From Polymyxa betae (lineage: Eukaryota; Endomyxa; Phytomyxea; Plasmodiophorida; Plasmodiophoridae): a DNA stretch of 43,229 nt. The translations under genes and the position numbers were made by a program. How positions within the stretch are numbered: position 1 is the stretch's first letter; each line of letters begins with the position of its first letter. Below the pieces are notes generated by a model. That model ran no database searches. It was not told where the DNA came from and saw only the letters and a program-made list of their open reading frames with translations. Shown piece after piece: positions 1 to 11,100 of this stretch. The stretch covers positions 1 to 43,229 of the forward strand of contig RBZT01000819.1 in NCBI GenBank assembly GCA_003693705.1, given 5' to 3'.

Positions 1-333
1 GGTGACGCCTGGATGGTTGATTTGCTCATACTTTACATCGAAAAGGGCATTTCCCGCGGAATTGCTGTAGATGTAGTGATATCTCTGTTTTGCGATATGA
101 AATCCAGACGCCTGTGAAAAGTCCACTTTAATTTTTTTTTAAATACACACTATCACAACTGGGTTTTCTGAAAAATTTCTGGCTCCGCCACTGTCTCATC
201 TTGTGATAAAAAATCATATTAACTGTATAGCAAAGGAAAAACAGCAGCGAAGGTGGAGGATGTATAGGAGCGGAATGCTCCCTAATGGGAAGGGAACCGA
301 CCCGATTCTCCGTGATCTAAAATAAAAATCCAA
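1..333. other. Non-coding left edge
   Basis: No open frame with coding character, no repeat and no RNA gene was seen between the window edge and the tRNA-Pro gene. The sequence is AT-rich with short homopolymer runs. A gene entering from the left could end here, but nothing shows it. Confidence 0.4.
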
Positions 334-405
334 GGGCTCAGCCGGTAATCGAAACCGGGACCTCCCCGACCCTAACAGGGAATCATGCCACTAGACCACT
401 AAGCC
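334..405 (-). tRNA. tRNA-Pro (AGG)
   Basis: A full cloverleaf folds on the minus strand. The 7-bp acceptor stem starts GGCTTAG. The anticodon stem CCCTG/CGGGG closes the loop TTAGGGT, which gives anticodon AGG (proline). The T arm is CCGGT/ACCGG around TTCGATT. There is no intron. A run of five T follows on the minus strand just past the 3' end, as expected for a Pol III terminator. Confidence 0.95.
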
Positions 406-623
406 CTTCCACGTCAACATTATGTGATGATGGTGGTCACAACAGAGAGCGAAGTAATCTCAAAAAGCAGTTGATCGAAGAATGAAACTTATGCGAATAC
501 CATTTTTTGTCGAACGGAACAGGTTCGTTAATGCCAAAATCAGTTCCATCTAGAGAAACAAAACATTTCGTTTTTCTGGGTGTGTTTCACGTTTAACAAT
601 AATTTTGACAAAAAAATTGTTTA

Positions 624-1233
624 GTGCGCAATGGACATGATGATCCCGACGATAGCGCTGACGAAGATATGGATGAGAAGATTACACCTTCGAACATTAA
701 ACGGCGTCGTTCCGATATGGAGCTTCCTAACGGATCTAAGGAGACCGCGCGTGCCCAAATCAGGCACCATGATGAACCAGTAATTGTATCAGTGCTCAAG
801 GACCCGATTTCTCAGAGCACGACGGTGGTCACATTGCCTTCTGGAGCAAAGAATGTATAATTCGATCTCTCCCAGGACGGGCGTACCGCCATCGTTGATT
901 ATGAATGGCCTAAAGTTCTGTTTTCAAATGGCCCAAAGCTCTGTTTTCAATGGAAGACCTCGTCCGCCGCTGGATACTGAAAAGGAGCTGCAGCTGTACC
1001 ATCCCAACATCATAGCTTTCCATTCGAAATTGGAAAAGGTGAACAAAGCTGTTGGTCAGGCCCCGGGGCGGTCAGCGGAAATCACCCTTCCAATAGTTGT
1101 CCTAACAGATACTGCGACCTGGTGTAAGACGGGTGTCAAACGGGACGATGGATCCATGATTCTAGTTGTGGAGCTCATGGCGTACCAAGGACTGGGAGTA
1201 ATGAGTTTATCTCAAAACAATACGGTACCATAA
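624..1233 (+). pseudogene. Unrecognised coding fragment with frame breaks
   Basis: Three consecutive stretches look coding but lie in different frames. The first (about 624-855) reads as an acidic N-terminus with a basic KRRR cluster and stops at a TAA near 857. The second (about 860-930) reads FDLSQDGRTAIVDYEWPK after a one-base shift. The third (about 955-1233) reads as a charged domain containing LQLYHPNIIAFHSKLEK and ILVVELMAYQ. Between the second and third lies an imperfect 22-23 bp tandem duplication (909-931 and 932-953), which alters the frame. The open frames start at GTG or have no obvious ATG. I do not recognise the family. It could be a decayed gene or a gene whose short introns I cannot resolve. 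Confidence 0.4.
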
Positions 1234-1440
1234 CGTTATAATTTGGCATAGATATCCTAACCTCTTTTCGTAGAATATTGCCAAATGCCGTCGCGGATTG
1301 TGGAGTATAGAGCAGGGATAGTCGGGACAGTAAATCTGCAGCGGGGGCAGCCATCTGCTGTCATGACCTCGTAATGTCGTCAGACCTTGAATACGTTACA
1401 TAACATTTTTCTGATAGATTCAACTTTAATCAGCCTTGCC

Positions 1441-1469
1441 TGATCGGACTGAATCCCTCAGTCCGATCA
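1441..1469. repeat. Perfect 12-bp inverted repeat (hairpin)
   Basis: TGATCGGACTGA and its exact reverse complement TCAGTCCGATCA flank a five-base loop (ATCCC). The stem has no mismatches. It lies between the two unrecognised coding stretches, so it could be a structured RNA end or the tip of a mobile element. No flanking target-site duplication was seen. Confidence 0.7.
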
Positions 1470-1588
1470 ACGTGCGTTATCACCACCTATTGGTCTCGTC
1501 GTCTTCTTTCCTTCTTGTCTTCACCACCCACCTTCTTCTTTAGCTCTTCCCAGCTTTTCGTACTCAGCGCTCTGTTCTTCCACAGTAA

Positions 1589-2351
1589 TTGGTTTCTAAC
1601 ATCTGCCGCCTCAGTGCCAATTTTGGCGTCAAAATCCACCATTTAAAGCGATTTACGGCCCTTTCTCGTTCATTTTTTATTGAGAAGCCACATTCAGCAT
1701 CTGCTTTCATCAACTACCTACTAACAGCTGCGGACATCGAGCGCAATATCCGGCTCCAGTTCGAGCGCGTCGATTACGCCATGCTCTTCTTCCCTACGCT
1801 CAACAAAAGGATGGCGATGTTCAACGCACGGCTCTTTCAGTGTGCACTACGTGTTCGTGACAACTCTCCCTGCAACCACGATCACAAGTCGGCCTACATT
1901 CAAGTCATGAACATGTTCGGCTACTGGGAGCCCTGGACGAAGAGACATATTACTCCGGCGAAGATCGACAAGTACTGGGGCTTCCACCACACCTTGGACG
2001 AGTTCGAGCCCGCCACTGATCTAGTGAACGAGATGCTGGTCGAGATCCAGGATGACCGGTGAAGTTCCAGCAGGCGACCTCGAGATCTCCGACGAAGATC
2101 TGATGGCGGAGGAGCTGAATCTGATTGGCATCCATCTTTGTGTTCGGAGACGGCACACCAAGAAGCAACATGAGCAAGGATGGCAGGCTGTCAATCCCAA
2201 GACCGGGCGCCAGATCGGAGACCGGTGGCCTACCAAGGAAGCGTTGTTCGTAATTATCTGGGAGAAGGTCGGCACGGACTGGAGATTCGTGTTCAAGACC
2301 AAGAATCTGCCTGTTCCAAGGCCATCCCGAATACTTGGGCGAATTCAATAA
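1589..2351 (+). pseudogene. Unrecognised gene split over two overlapping frames
   Basis: A GC-richer coding-like frame runs from 1589 (no ATG; possible intron acceptor CAG near 1698) to a TGA at 2060-2062. It includes RNIRLQFERVDYAMLFFP and AYIQVMNMFGYWEPW. A second frame, shifted by one base, overlaps it and runs from ATG 2052 to TAA 2351. That frame includes the acidic DLEISDEDLMAEELNL and a basic VRRRHTKKQHEQ. Codon composition and GC are continuous across the join, so the two frames look like one gene of about 250 codons with a single-base disruption, or two overlapping genes. I do not recognise either part. An intron does not explain the shift: the only GT..AG pair at the join would be 15 nt long. 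Confidence 0.4.
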
Positions 2352-2416
2352 ATTATTCTATCTTGATATTTCGAGATTGGTCTAATGGCGCGCAGTAGCA
2401 ATTATTTCTAGTCTTT

Positions 2417-2490
2417 GGGGCGTTGGTGTAGTTGGTTATCACGCATCGTTCGCAACGATGAGGTCGCGGTTTCGACTACCGCACGCTCCA
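2417..2490 (+). tRNA. tRNA-Ala (CGC)
   Basis: The acceptor stem GGGGCGT pairs with ACGCTCC. It carries the G3:U70 wobble pair that is the alanine identity element, and the discriminator base is A. The anticodon loop TTCGCAA gives CGC, closed by CATCG/CGATG. There is no intron, and a T7 run at 2493-2499 is a good Pol III terminator. An identical copy lies at 43087-43160 on the other strand. Confidence 0.96.
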
Positions 2491-2603
2491 TATTTTTTTG
2501 GCGAGTCTTTCTTTCTCTGCCTGCTCTTGTCGACTCCTCGAGTCTTGACTATATCCAGTTTCATCGATGTCTTTGAATTATCAACGAATGGAGAAGCTCA
2601 TAA

Positions 2604-3412
2604 TCAGGCAGTTTGTGACGATGATAGGCCAGCTTTGTTAGGCAATGACTCTATGAGCTCGCAAACGATGTCGTAATCGATAATTCTACCTTCGATGATG
2701 CCCGATCTCCCTTCAAACAGCCACTTCATTTTCAGGAGCATTTCAGTAATTAAACCCTCCATATCTTTATGGTTTCGAGGACGATCTCGTTTCCGTCTGC
2801 TGATCGAGATGAGCGCTGTGTAAATGATTTGATGCCCGGTCGCGTGAGAGCCCCATCTCGTTGATGAAATCAATCAAGGCGCTGAAATGACCCGCTATCT
2901 GGTTCTGTATGCTCAGTAAGTTTACATTGCTGCAAGCCAATGTTATTTCCATTTTGCAAAAATCGTTCGAAATGCAATAAAAATGAAATTTTGCCAATAC
3001 TGAGCTCGTCCAAAAAAAAGGGTAAAAGTCGCGAGCTTCGTCAAGCTGCTTGCCGATGTCTGGCATTTCCAAACGGTCTTCGAGGAATGGCGACATGACA
3101 CCGGACCCATCGATCAGCTTTCGAGGACGAACTTCTATTACCGAGAAAATCTCACTTTCAAAAAAACATCGCTCGTGATTCTTTCCGAGCAGGAGCCGGT
3201 TGGAATGACGGCGCCGATCGTCGCTTTTAAGGCTCTGCACGAAATCTACCACCATTAATCGCTATTTGATTGTCTCGGAATTGCATAATCTGCAGAACGA
3301 GTGCAGAGTTGTATTCATGAAGCCGGACGAGCACGATGCGATGGTCGCGAGAGAGGAGAATCCACCTTATGCACGACCTCGGATGAAAACGGATCTTGAA
3401 TGGTATCCGCAA
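2604..3412 (-). pseudogene. Decayed gag-like remnant (possible Ty1/copia type)
   Basis: Three minus-strand frames carry coding-like pieces that do not join through plausible introns: about 3412-3240 (RIVLVRLHEYNSALVLQIMQ), 3255-2835 (DFVQSLKSDDRRRH to ALIDFINEMGLSRDR) and about 2850-2604 (ISRRKRDRPRNHKDMEGL then IIDYDIVCELIESLPNKAG). The last part resembles the copia-type gag pattern, in which a helical segment is followed by an acidic residue pair and a leucine-rich SLP motif (UBN2-like). This resemblance is weak and from memory. No reverse transcriptase, integrase or LTR was seen nearby, so at most this is a fragment. Confidence 0.25.
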
Positions 3413-5071
3413 TCTTCAATTTTTGGCTAACGATCGACGGCGAGATTGAAGACGCCCATGCAATACGTTCAGGTTCTTGAACGACAACTTTCTTTGAAGT
3501 TCAACGAAATCTCAAAAGACGATTAAATGTTTCGTAGCAGAATTAATCGTTTCTATCTCGCTTGTTGATCATTACAGCCATTATACACAGAGCTGTTTGA
3601 ATTTGATGTTGAGGAGAAAATTTGTGAATAAACGCTCTTCATTACCATTGTTGCATTTTGAAGAGAATGATCTCATGTCCTGCCAATGATCTGGTTGCCG
3701 ATCTGTCGACCACGGTTGACGACGGTTTATAAACTGGCCTCGATCGTGCTGTCAGCGGCAGCAGCGGATCGTGTTAATAACCATCACCGTGTGCTGGCTG
3801 CTTCAACTAATTTTCTTCTTCGTTCTGCAAAATCGAACGGAATTCGATATCGCCAACAAACATCAATTATGAAGAATTTTTCCGAATGACAGATGTCTCG
3901 TGTGTTCGTCTTAAATGTATTGACGCGAGTACTTAATGAGACACAAAGCAAGCAATTGGCGCTGATCAACAAGATCTGCAGATCGCATTCTCAAATCGTG
4001 CAAGAGCTTATGGTAGCGATGAGATGATCGCAGAATCCTCACAGCCCAAAATCCAATTCAAATGCATATAACGATAAAACAGCAGATGTCCTTTTATAAC
4101 TCCAACGTTCAGAAACGATTTCAATTTATAATATGCGAACTCAAAACTGCCATCAACGATATGTGTGGCCGTCCTGCTTGTCCTTTTATGATATACCACC
4201 GAAGATAGCGAGTCTGACACAGTTTGAAATTTCGAATGGATAATATTCGTATTGCAGGAACCGAAATTGAAATAAAAGCAGAAAATAGATAGCTGAGAGC
4301 CGCAGACTCGGTCACACGAAAGCGCTCTGGCTAAAATGTGATTGATACTGTGGGAATACAGCAAAGCAAACATTCGATGAGGGAAATGCTGCTTGTTTCC
4401 TGAGCAATACCCGATCATGATCGGCAGCCGAACAAGCCTCGTACAGGCCCTGGAATCATTCTGTGCTTTAGTTGAATTTTACTATTGGTGATATCGCTCA
4501 GGTCGAAAACACGTTCTCGTTCTTGTCGCTCCTCACAACATGAATGAAACAGTCCAATATATCTGATATAGCTGTTAGATAATGCTTGAGAGCTCAAGGA
4601 ACCCAGAAACAAGTTTTTCACTGACCTAATATCATCCCGCTATAAACCAGGGCAGAATACACCGATTTCCCAACCTCGATTACGTGCAGCTGATGAGGAG
4701 AAGGTTTGTAAGCAGCTTCTAATACATCAGCAGACTTCAAAGAGAAACGGATTTGCCTTTGTCATCGAATACGGCATCATGACGGGATTTATCGCTTCGA
4801 CATTGGAAGTAGAAGTACTGAGAGATAGTACGACGAGACACCTGTGTACTATCAGCCATACGCCTAGAACACAGCGCCGCCTGTTGACCAAAATCAACGA
4901 GATAGCAAGATTCAGTTCATTCAAATATCGCATCATGCATGCAGAAATTACTCACGGATCGTGTTTTCTTCACAAAAGCCGATTCTGAATAATGACAGGA
5001 AGTATAACTGTGCATGCTGGAGTTGATACAATTCGTGCGATAACAGATGGTATGAGGGGTTAAAAAAGAAT
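3413..5071. other. Gene-poor stretch
   Basis: Short open frames occur on both strands (for example 4779-4988 plus and 4008-4418 minus). None has a convincing start, splice pattern or recognisable domain, and composition is AT-rich and even. They may be remnants of the same decayed material as the gag-like piece to the left. The 3' end of the giant minus-strand gene lies at the right border. Confidence 0.4.
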
Positions 5072-5077
5072 TTTATT
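5072..5077 (-). promoter_or_regulatory. Candidate poly(A) signal of the giant gene
   Basis: AATAAA occurs on the minus strand about 110 nt after the stop codon of the giant chromatin gene (stop at 5187-5189). Confidence 0.45.
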
Positions 5078-5186
5078 AAGAAGTCGAAAACAAGTCAGGC
5101 GCTGATTGACCATATAGATATATAACGATCGTGAAGATTCAGGATCACAAAGATAACTTCAGCGACACAGAACTTCAACAGGAATA

Positions 5187-8100
5187 TTACCGCGCCTTGC
5201 TATACGTATTTGCCATTTCAAGAATGTGGCGAATTTCAGGCGAATCTCTGAATACGAACTCTCCCGGAAGATCCTCATCAAATTTGGACGACCAGTTCAG
5301 ATAATGAATGCGGTACCGCTCGCCATTCTCAAGAACCTGAACGATCTTGACCTCATAAGGCTTGAACTGCCAAGAATCCAGAACGAAAGCCTTATCGCTT
5401 GTCGACATGGCACGCTGCTGGCGCCATTTTGATTGATGAGCACGAAGGAACTTCAGCGCCTTGTTACGATCATCAGCTTTGAAATCGTTGTCCTGCAGAT
5501 TTTGAATGAGGCGATCAAGACGGTTAATGCCCTGGTTGGGGATCTTGGCCTTTGGCTTTCGCGGTTCCGTGCCGGGGATCGTAATTCTTCGTCGTTTCGG
5601 GGTTGTAATTGGAGGAATCTCAGATCCACGGCGACGTCGAATCGCCGGTGTCGCAGGCTCCGGCTCGGAATCCACAGCGGCAGGAACCTTCTCAATCAAC
5701 TGGACGGAATCACTGCCGATAGAGCGGCGTTTACGAGCTGGTTCAGTGCGGCTCGGTGACGATCGACGCCCGCGTCCCTGCAAACACCAGGAATAAAAAA
5801 AAGCAACGTATAAATGCGAAATCAAATTACAGATGCCGGCGCTGGACTTGGGATATCAGAAGGAGCAGCCAGAGGGGAGCCAACCTGAGATGAATAACGA
5901 TCAGAGATTATGACCGTTAGAAGGAGAAGAAACATTACAGATTCAGCAGGTTTCGGAGACGGGGACCTAGCCGCAGGCACTTCAGGAGCAGGGCTAGTAC
6001 CACGAGCACGTGAGCGCCTTGGAGACACAGATTTCTCCCCGGGCTAAGAAGAGATAAATGCCAAAGAACAGTACAGACAAAGTAAACCAGCAAATAAAAA
6101 TAATCAACTTGAAAAAGAAAAATGGGAATACTGGGACAGAGCGCGCTCGCTTAACTGAAGCAGTAGCTGAACGTGCAGTTCTCGCGGACGGAACGCCATC
6201 ATTCTGGAATCGTCGACGGAATGAGGTCATAACCGCAATCGCAGTGTAACCCATGCGCCGTTGCTTGCCAAATTTCTCATCCATCAACTGAGCGACTTTT
6301 TCCCAGTCGTTGTTACTGGCATGAGCAGCAGAACGAAGAAACTCGAGTTCATCTTCCTGCCAATGTGCCTTTTTACCTCTACTGCGCGATACAGTGGTTG
6401 GAGCCGCATTCGAAGGCTCAGCGGCTTCTTCATCGGTGTCAGTTTCCTCTGTCCCCTTTGCGACTTTCCGACCCGGAGTTCGAATAGACCGCTTCGGAGT
6501 CTTGTCAACAATCGACCGCTGCCCACGGGTTGTCGCAGGCGTCGCCGCTTCTACCGTGACTTCAGGAGTCTCGGAAGCTTCTGCAACATTAGGGGATTCG
6601 GGCGTTTCGGACACCTCGGGAGCTTCTGCGGCGGCATCAACTGCCGCGACAGGTTGACTCTGAGATAAACGTCCAGCTCGAGTTCTGGAAGTCAGAATCA
6701 GTTCGGGATGCGTTTTGGTACGACTCTTTCGAGAGCGACGTGAATCTCTGGACGCAGCTTCCTCATCGTGTCCCTCATTCAAGCTTGGTTCATGAACAGC
6801 TTCAACATCGTGGGTCTCAATATTATCCTCTTTTCCGACTTCAGGTTCAGAGACATCAGCGGCAGCAGAAACTTCCAACGTTTCGGAATCCTCAACAATA
6901 GAAGGTTCTTGTACAGGCTCTGGAGAACTCTTACTAGCAACACCAGCAGACTCTGGTTCGTGTTCTGCCGTCAGCTGCTTGCATCCTTCAGATATTTCGG
7001 GAGTTTGACCGGAGACATCAGGAGATGCTTCCAAAGCAGGCGCAGAGAAATCATCCTGCGCAAACTGTTCAATGTTGTTCCAGCGGTGCTGAAGCGCCGC
7101 TGGCATATAAGTACGATACTTCTTGCCGAATTTGGCCTTCATACAGTCGCAGATCTTTTTGAAATTCTTGCCATGCTCACGGAACAAAGAGTGAAGGAAG
7201 GTTCGCTCTTCATCAGTATAAAGATTCCTGCCTCCTTTTCTACCCGGAGTGGAGAGAGGAACCTTGCCTTCCACAGGCTCCTGTTCTGCCTCAGAGACAG
7301 GACCTTCTAAGTTCAGATCTTCCGCAACAGGCTCGATAGCACGCTGATCTGATTCAGGGTGCGGTTCTGATTCGGGTGCGACTCGCTTGGCATTAGATTC
7401 TTGAGCATCTAGTGCTGGACTTGGTTCAATCTCCGATTTTTCAACCAGGCTTTCGGGAACAGATTCCTGGGCAACGGGTGCTGTATCAGATTCTTCGGCA
7501 ACAGGGTTCGGAGCTGACATCTCAGCAGTTGTAGCAGTAGGTAATTCGGAGGCAGTATCATCAAATTCAGATGGCTACAAAGGACACAGTCAATGCAGGG
7601 AAAAGCAGATATGATAAGCAAAAGACAGGAACTGACAAAGCCAACAGACTCATACCAGAAATGGATGTCAATGCAAACAAACTTCTTTAAATATAACAAG
7701 CCAAAAAAAAAGAACTGACGTGAGGAGGAACTTGATTTTTGGAGCGGAGACGGGCCCACTTCATGGAAAGCGACATTGGAGCATATCGACGATATTTGTA
7801 ACCAAAACGAAGTTGCATACGCTGAGCAACACGACTCCAGTCCTTAGAACCGAACTGATCGCAGAGCTCCGACAGATAAGCTAACTCTTCTCTATGGTAA
7901 GGGGTTTTGGTGATGCCCTCCTGTTCCACTTTGTTGCCAATTGGAACTTCAACCGGCTCTTCCACAGGTTGATGTCTTCGAGGTTCTTTAGCAGCTGATG
8001 GCCGCCGGGGTTCTTTACCAGCAACAACCTGAAGCCTTGACTTCTGGCGATTGGCATTGGCCCACCGCTGTTTGATTGAACCGGCGACATACTTCCGGTA

Positions 8101-11100
8101 CGAGGTACCGAACCTCTCGGTCATCTTTTCAGCAATCGTCTCCCAGTCTTTGCGAAGCTGGGGGTCCGCGCCAAGTTCGGTGAGGTAGTTCATTTCTTCA
8201 TCACGCCACGCATTAGCCTTTGTCTTTGCAAGGGTTTCACTAGAATCGCGTTCGCCTTGTGTCATTACAAATGCTGGAATGGGACCAGGAAACAACGAAT
8301 CGCCGGCTGATTGGGGGAGCAGCAACGGAGGCTGTTGGATTGGTGTCCGGATCAGTTCGTCATCATCCTCAGGTTCCAAATGCCAAGGTACTTCTTCAAA
8401 CGGTTCCTCAGCAGCTTGAGTAGTCCCCGCTTCAGGTAATGATTCCGAAGGTTTGGATAAGGTAACCTCAGAAGGCTTCTTGGGAGAAGGAGCAGCTTGA
8501 GCAAGGGGAGAGCGTAATTCAACTGAAGCATTGTCGACAACGTCAACGTCGATGGCATTTTTCCTTAATTCTGAACGTTGATCAGGTTCAGCAGAAGGAG
8601 ATTCTTCCGGATTAGCAGAATGAGCAGAAGAGACCTCTACATCACCGTCAATCGCAGTTTTGCCTGATTGCGAAGGACTATCGTGGTTACCGGGTGGTGT
8701 TTCTTTAAGATCAGCAGATTCTATGTCAACATCCATTGCATTTTGCTCTGATCCTGAGCGTACATCTTGTTCAGCCGAAGAAGCTACTTCCTGATCAGCA
8801 GGCGTGATTTCTTGCTCTATAGTATCAGCAGCGCGATCAATTGGAGAATCCATGACAGGAGATGCAGCGTTGGCCGAACGCAAATCATGGGATTCAGGGA
8901 CACTTAGCTCTTCAGCAACCTCTGTTGTAGGGGTTTCAATGACAGCTTCTGGTTCTGCCGGCTTTTCGATAACTGGAGATGGGAGATCACGCTCCTCACT
9001 GTCCTCTGCTCCACTCTGATCCTCCGGTCCTGATTCCTGTTTAGAAAGCGCTTCTTTGAGGTTTTCTTCAGAAGTGATACGGTCCGCATCAGATTCGGCT
9101 TCTTCGTCATCAGCCTGATCAGCAGGTTCCTGTGGTACAGGATTCGCAATCATATCATCACGAATTTCTTGTGCAACTCCAGCCTGTCCACGAGGGCCGA
9201 TATCGCGCCACTTCTTCTGAAGGATCGGACCAGTGTAAGTACGATGGCGTTCACCAAGAAACTTGTCCATGAGATTGGCGATTTCAATCCAGTCTTCAGT
9301 ACCGAGTTTGTTGACAAGACCACGAAGATATTCGAGCTCTTCGTTCGCCCATTTCACTTTGCTTGAAGGCTTGACAGCTGGTTTACGGACATGCTCTAAA
9401 GGAAATGTTTAGCATAGATTTTTGAAAGTCGAACAATAAAAAGCAACAGCAATTGTTTCGCGAGCAAAGAAGAACAGAGAGAAACGGGAAACATCAATGG
9501 AACCTTTAGGTTCAACAGGCTCTGGTGGATTTAAGAGCCGGTGGACCTTAGACTGAAGGATCTGAGGAGTATAGTCGCGGTACTGGCGCCCAAATTTCTT
9601 TTTCATCTGCCGGACGATATCGGGCCAATTTCGTTTACCCTCTTCACTGGTGTTCGCAACAATGCTGCGCAGATACTCCAGTTCTTCTGCTGGCCAACGA
9701 GTTCGTTGCGAGTGGGGCTCAGCTGAAGAAGGAGCAGGGGACTGTTTGCGAGAGTAAGAACCGGATATTCGTGCCCAGCGACTCTGGACGGCAGCTTTCG
9801 AGTAAATTCGTTGTGAAGCGCCGAATTTATCCTCCAACAACTGGACAACAACACTCCAGTCTGGATCACTCTCGGTGTTGGCAATAATGTCACGCAGATA
9901 ATCCAACTCGTCCTGGGACCAGCGTTTTTGGTATATTTCGTCCGCATCCTCTGTACACAGAGCAAGCATTGAATACAAAAAACAGTATCAATGAGAAATT
10001 GATGATTTGTACGAATAAAGGCAAATCCTCAAAACGATATAGAGAAAAATGAGTGACTGAGATAAAAATTATGTATGTGAAGTGAAAGGTTACCTGAATC
10101 TTTTGGCTGACGATCAGCGAGAGCAGCAGTTCGCGCTGTATGACGACGCAGCGGCGTTCTGAAATCGGAGGCAAAATCTTCGGTTTCCGATCCAGGCTGA
10201 GAACGCAATGACCGACGACGTCGTCGCCGACCAGTTGGCTCCGCTTCAGACTCATCCTGCTCGGCCGCAACGTTTTCGTCATCTTCATCAGATGCCTGAA
10301 AAAAAACGAAGTTGGCAAACCAGCAAGACGAGCATTGAAAAGCAGATTACAGGAGTTGGTTCAGGTACTCGAGAGCGACGCCTGCCACGAGAGTTCACTG
10401 CAGGCTCAGATTGTGAGCCAGCGGCAGATGATCTCAACAGCGACTTCTTGATTTTGATTTTTGTGGATATTGGCAGCTGCGAACGATCGATTTTGATGCG
10501 GAATCGAGTGGCCCATCGATTGATTCTCTTCTCATGAACAGAAACAAGGGGTTTCGCCTCGACGTCCTCGCTGTCGGCACTTTCTTCGTCGTCCGTAGAA
10601 GAGTCATTTTTCCGACCATTTCGCCGAGGACGGTCATCACGACCATCCTTGCGATCCCGCCCTGGATCTTCATCACTGTCTTCGTCATCTCCATGATCAT
10701 CGGGATGTCCCTGATTCTGGCGATGATCAGCTGTAGCATTCTCCTGCGGCTCCTCATTAGATTCCGCAGGATCCTCGGCTGCATTGTGCTCGATAGCGGT
10801 GTCAGACGCGTTACTACCATCTTTCTGTCGATGGCATAAGTGATCCATAAAAGGCAAAAATGGTGAACAGAGAGAAAATGCGACCGAATCATGCGAAAAT
10901 TCAAATTATCGCGAGACATGCAAACAAAAGGTTGTTTGTTGGTAACGAAAAATATACAGAAAGAGAAACGGGAAGATAAAAGAAGCAGCGACTTACAGCA
11001 GCAGTTTGGATGATAGTGTCAGGAATACCATCAGCCAAATGCAGGTTTTCCATCTCTTCACGACTAGCTTCAACATCAACGTCCTGTTCGAGCAATCCGA

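Noticed and set aside
4008-4988. Several mid-sized frames on both strands
   Set aside because: Mutually overlapping, AT-rich and without plausible splice or start signals.
5226-5796. Plus-strand open frames across the last exon of the giant gene
   Set aside because: They are shadows of the minus-strand exon, whose chromo-barrel and splice phases are convincing.
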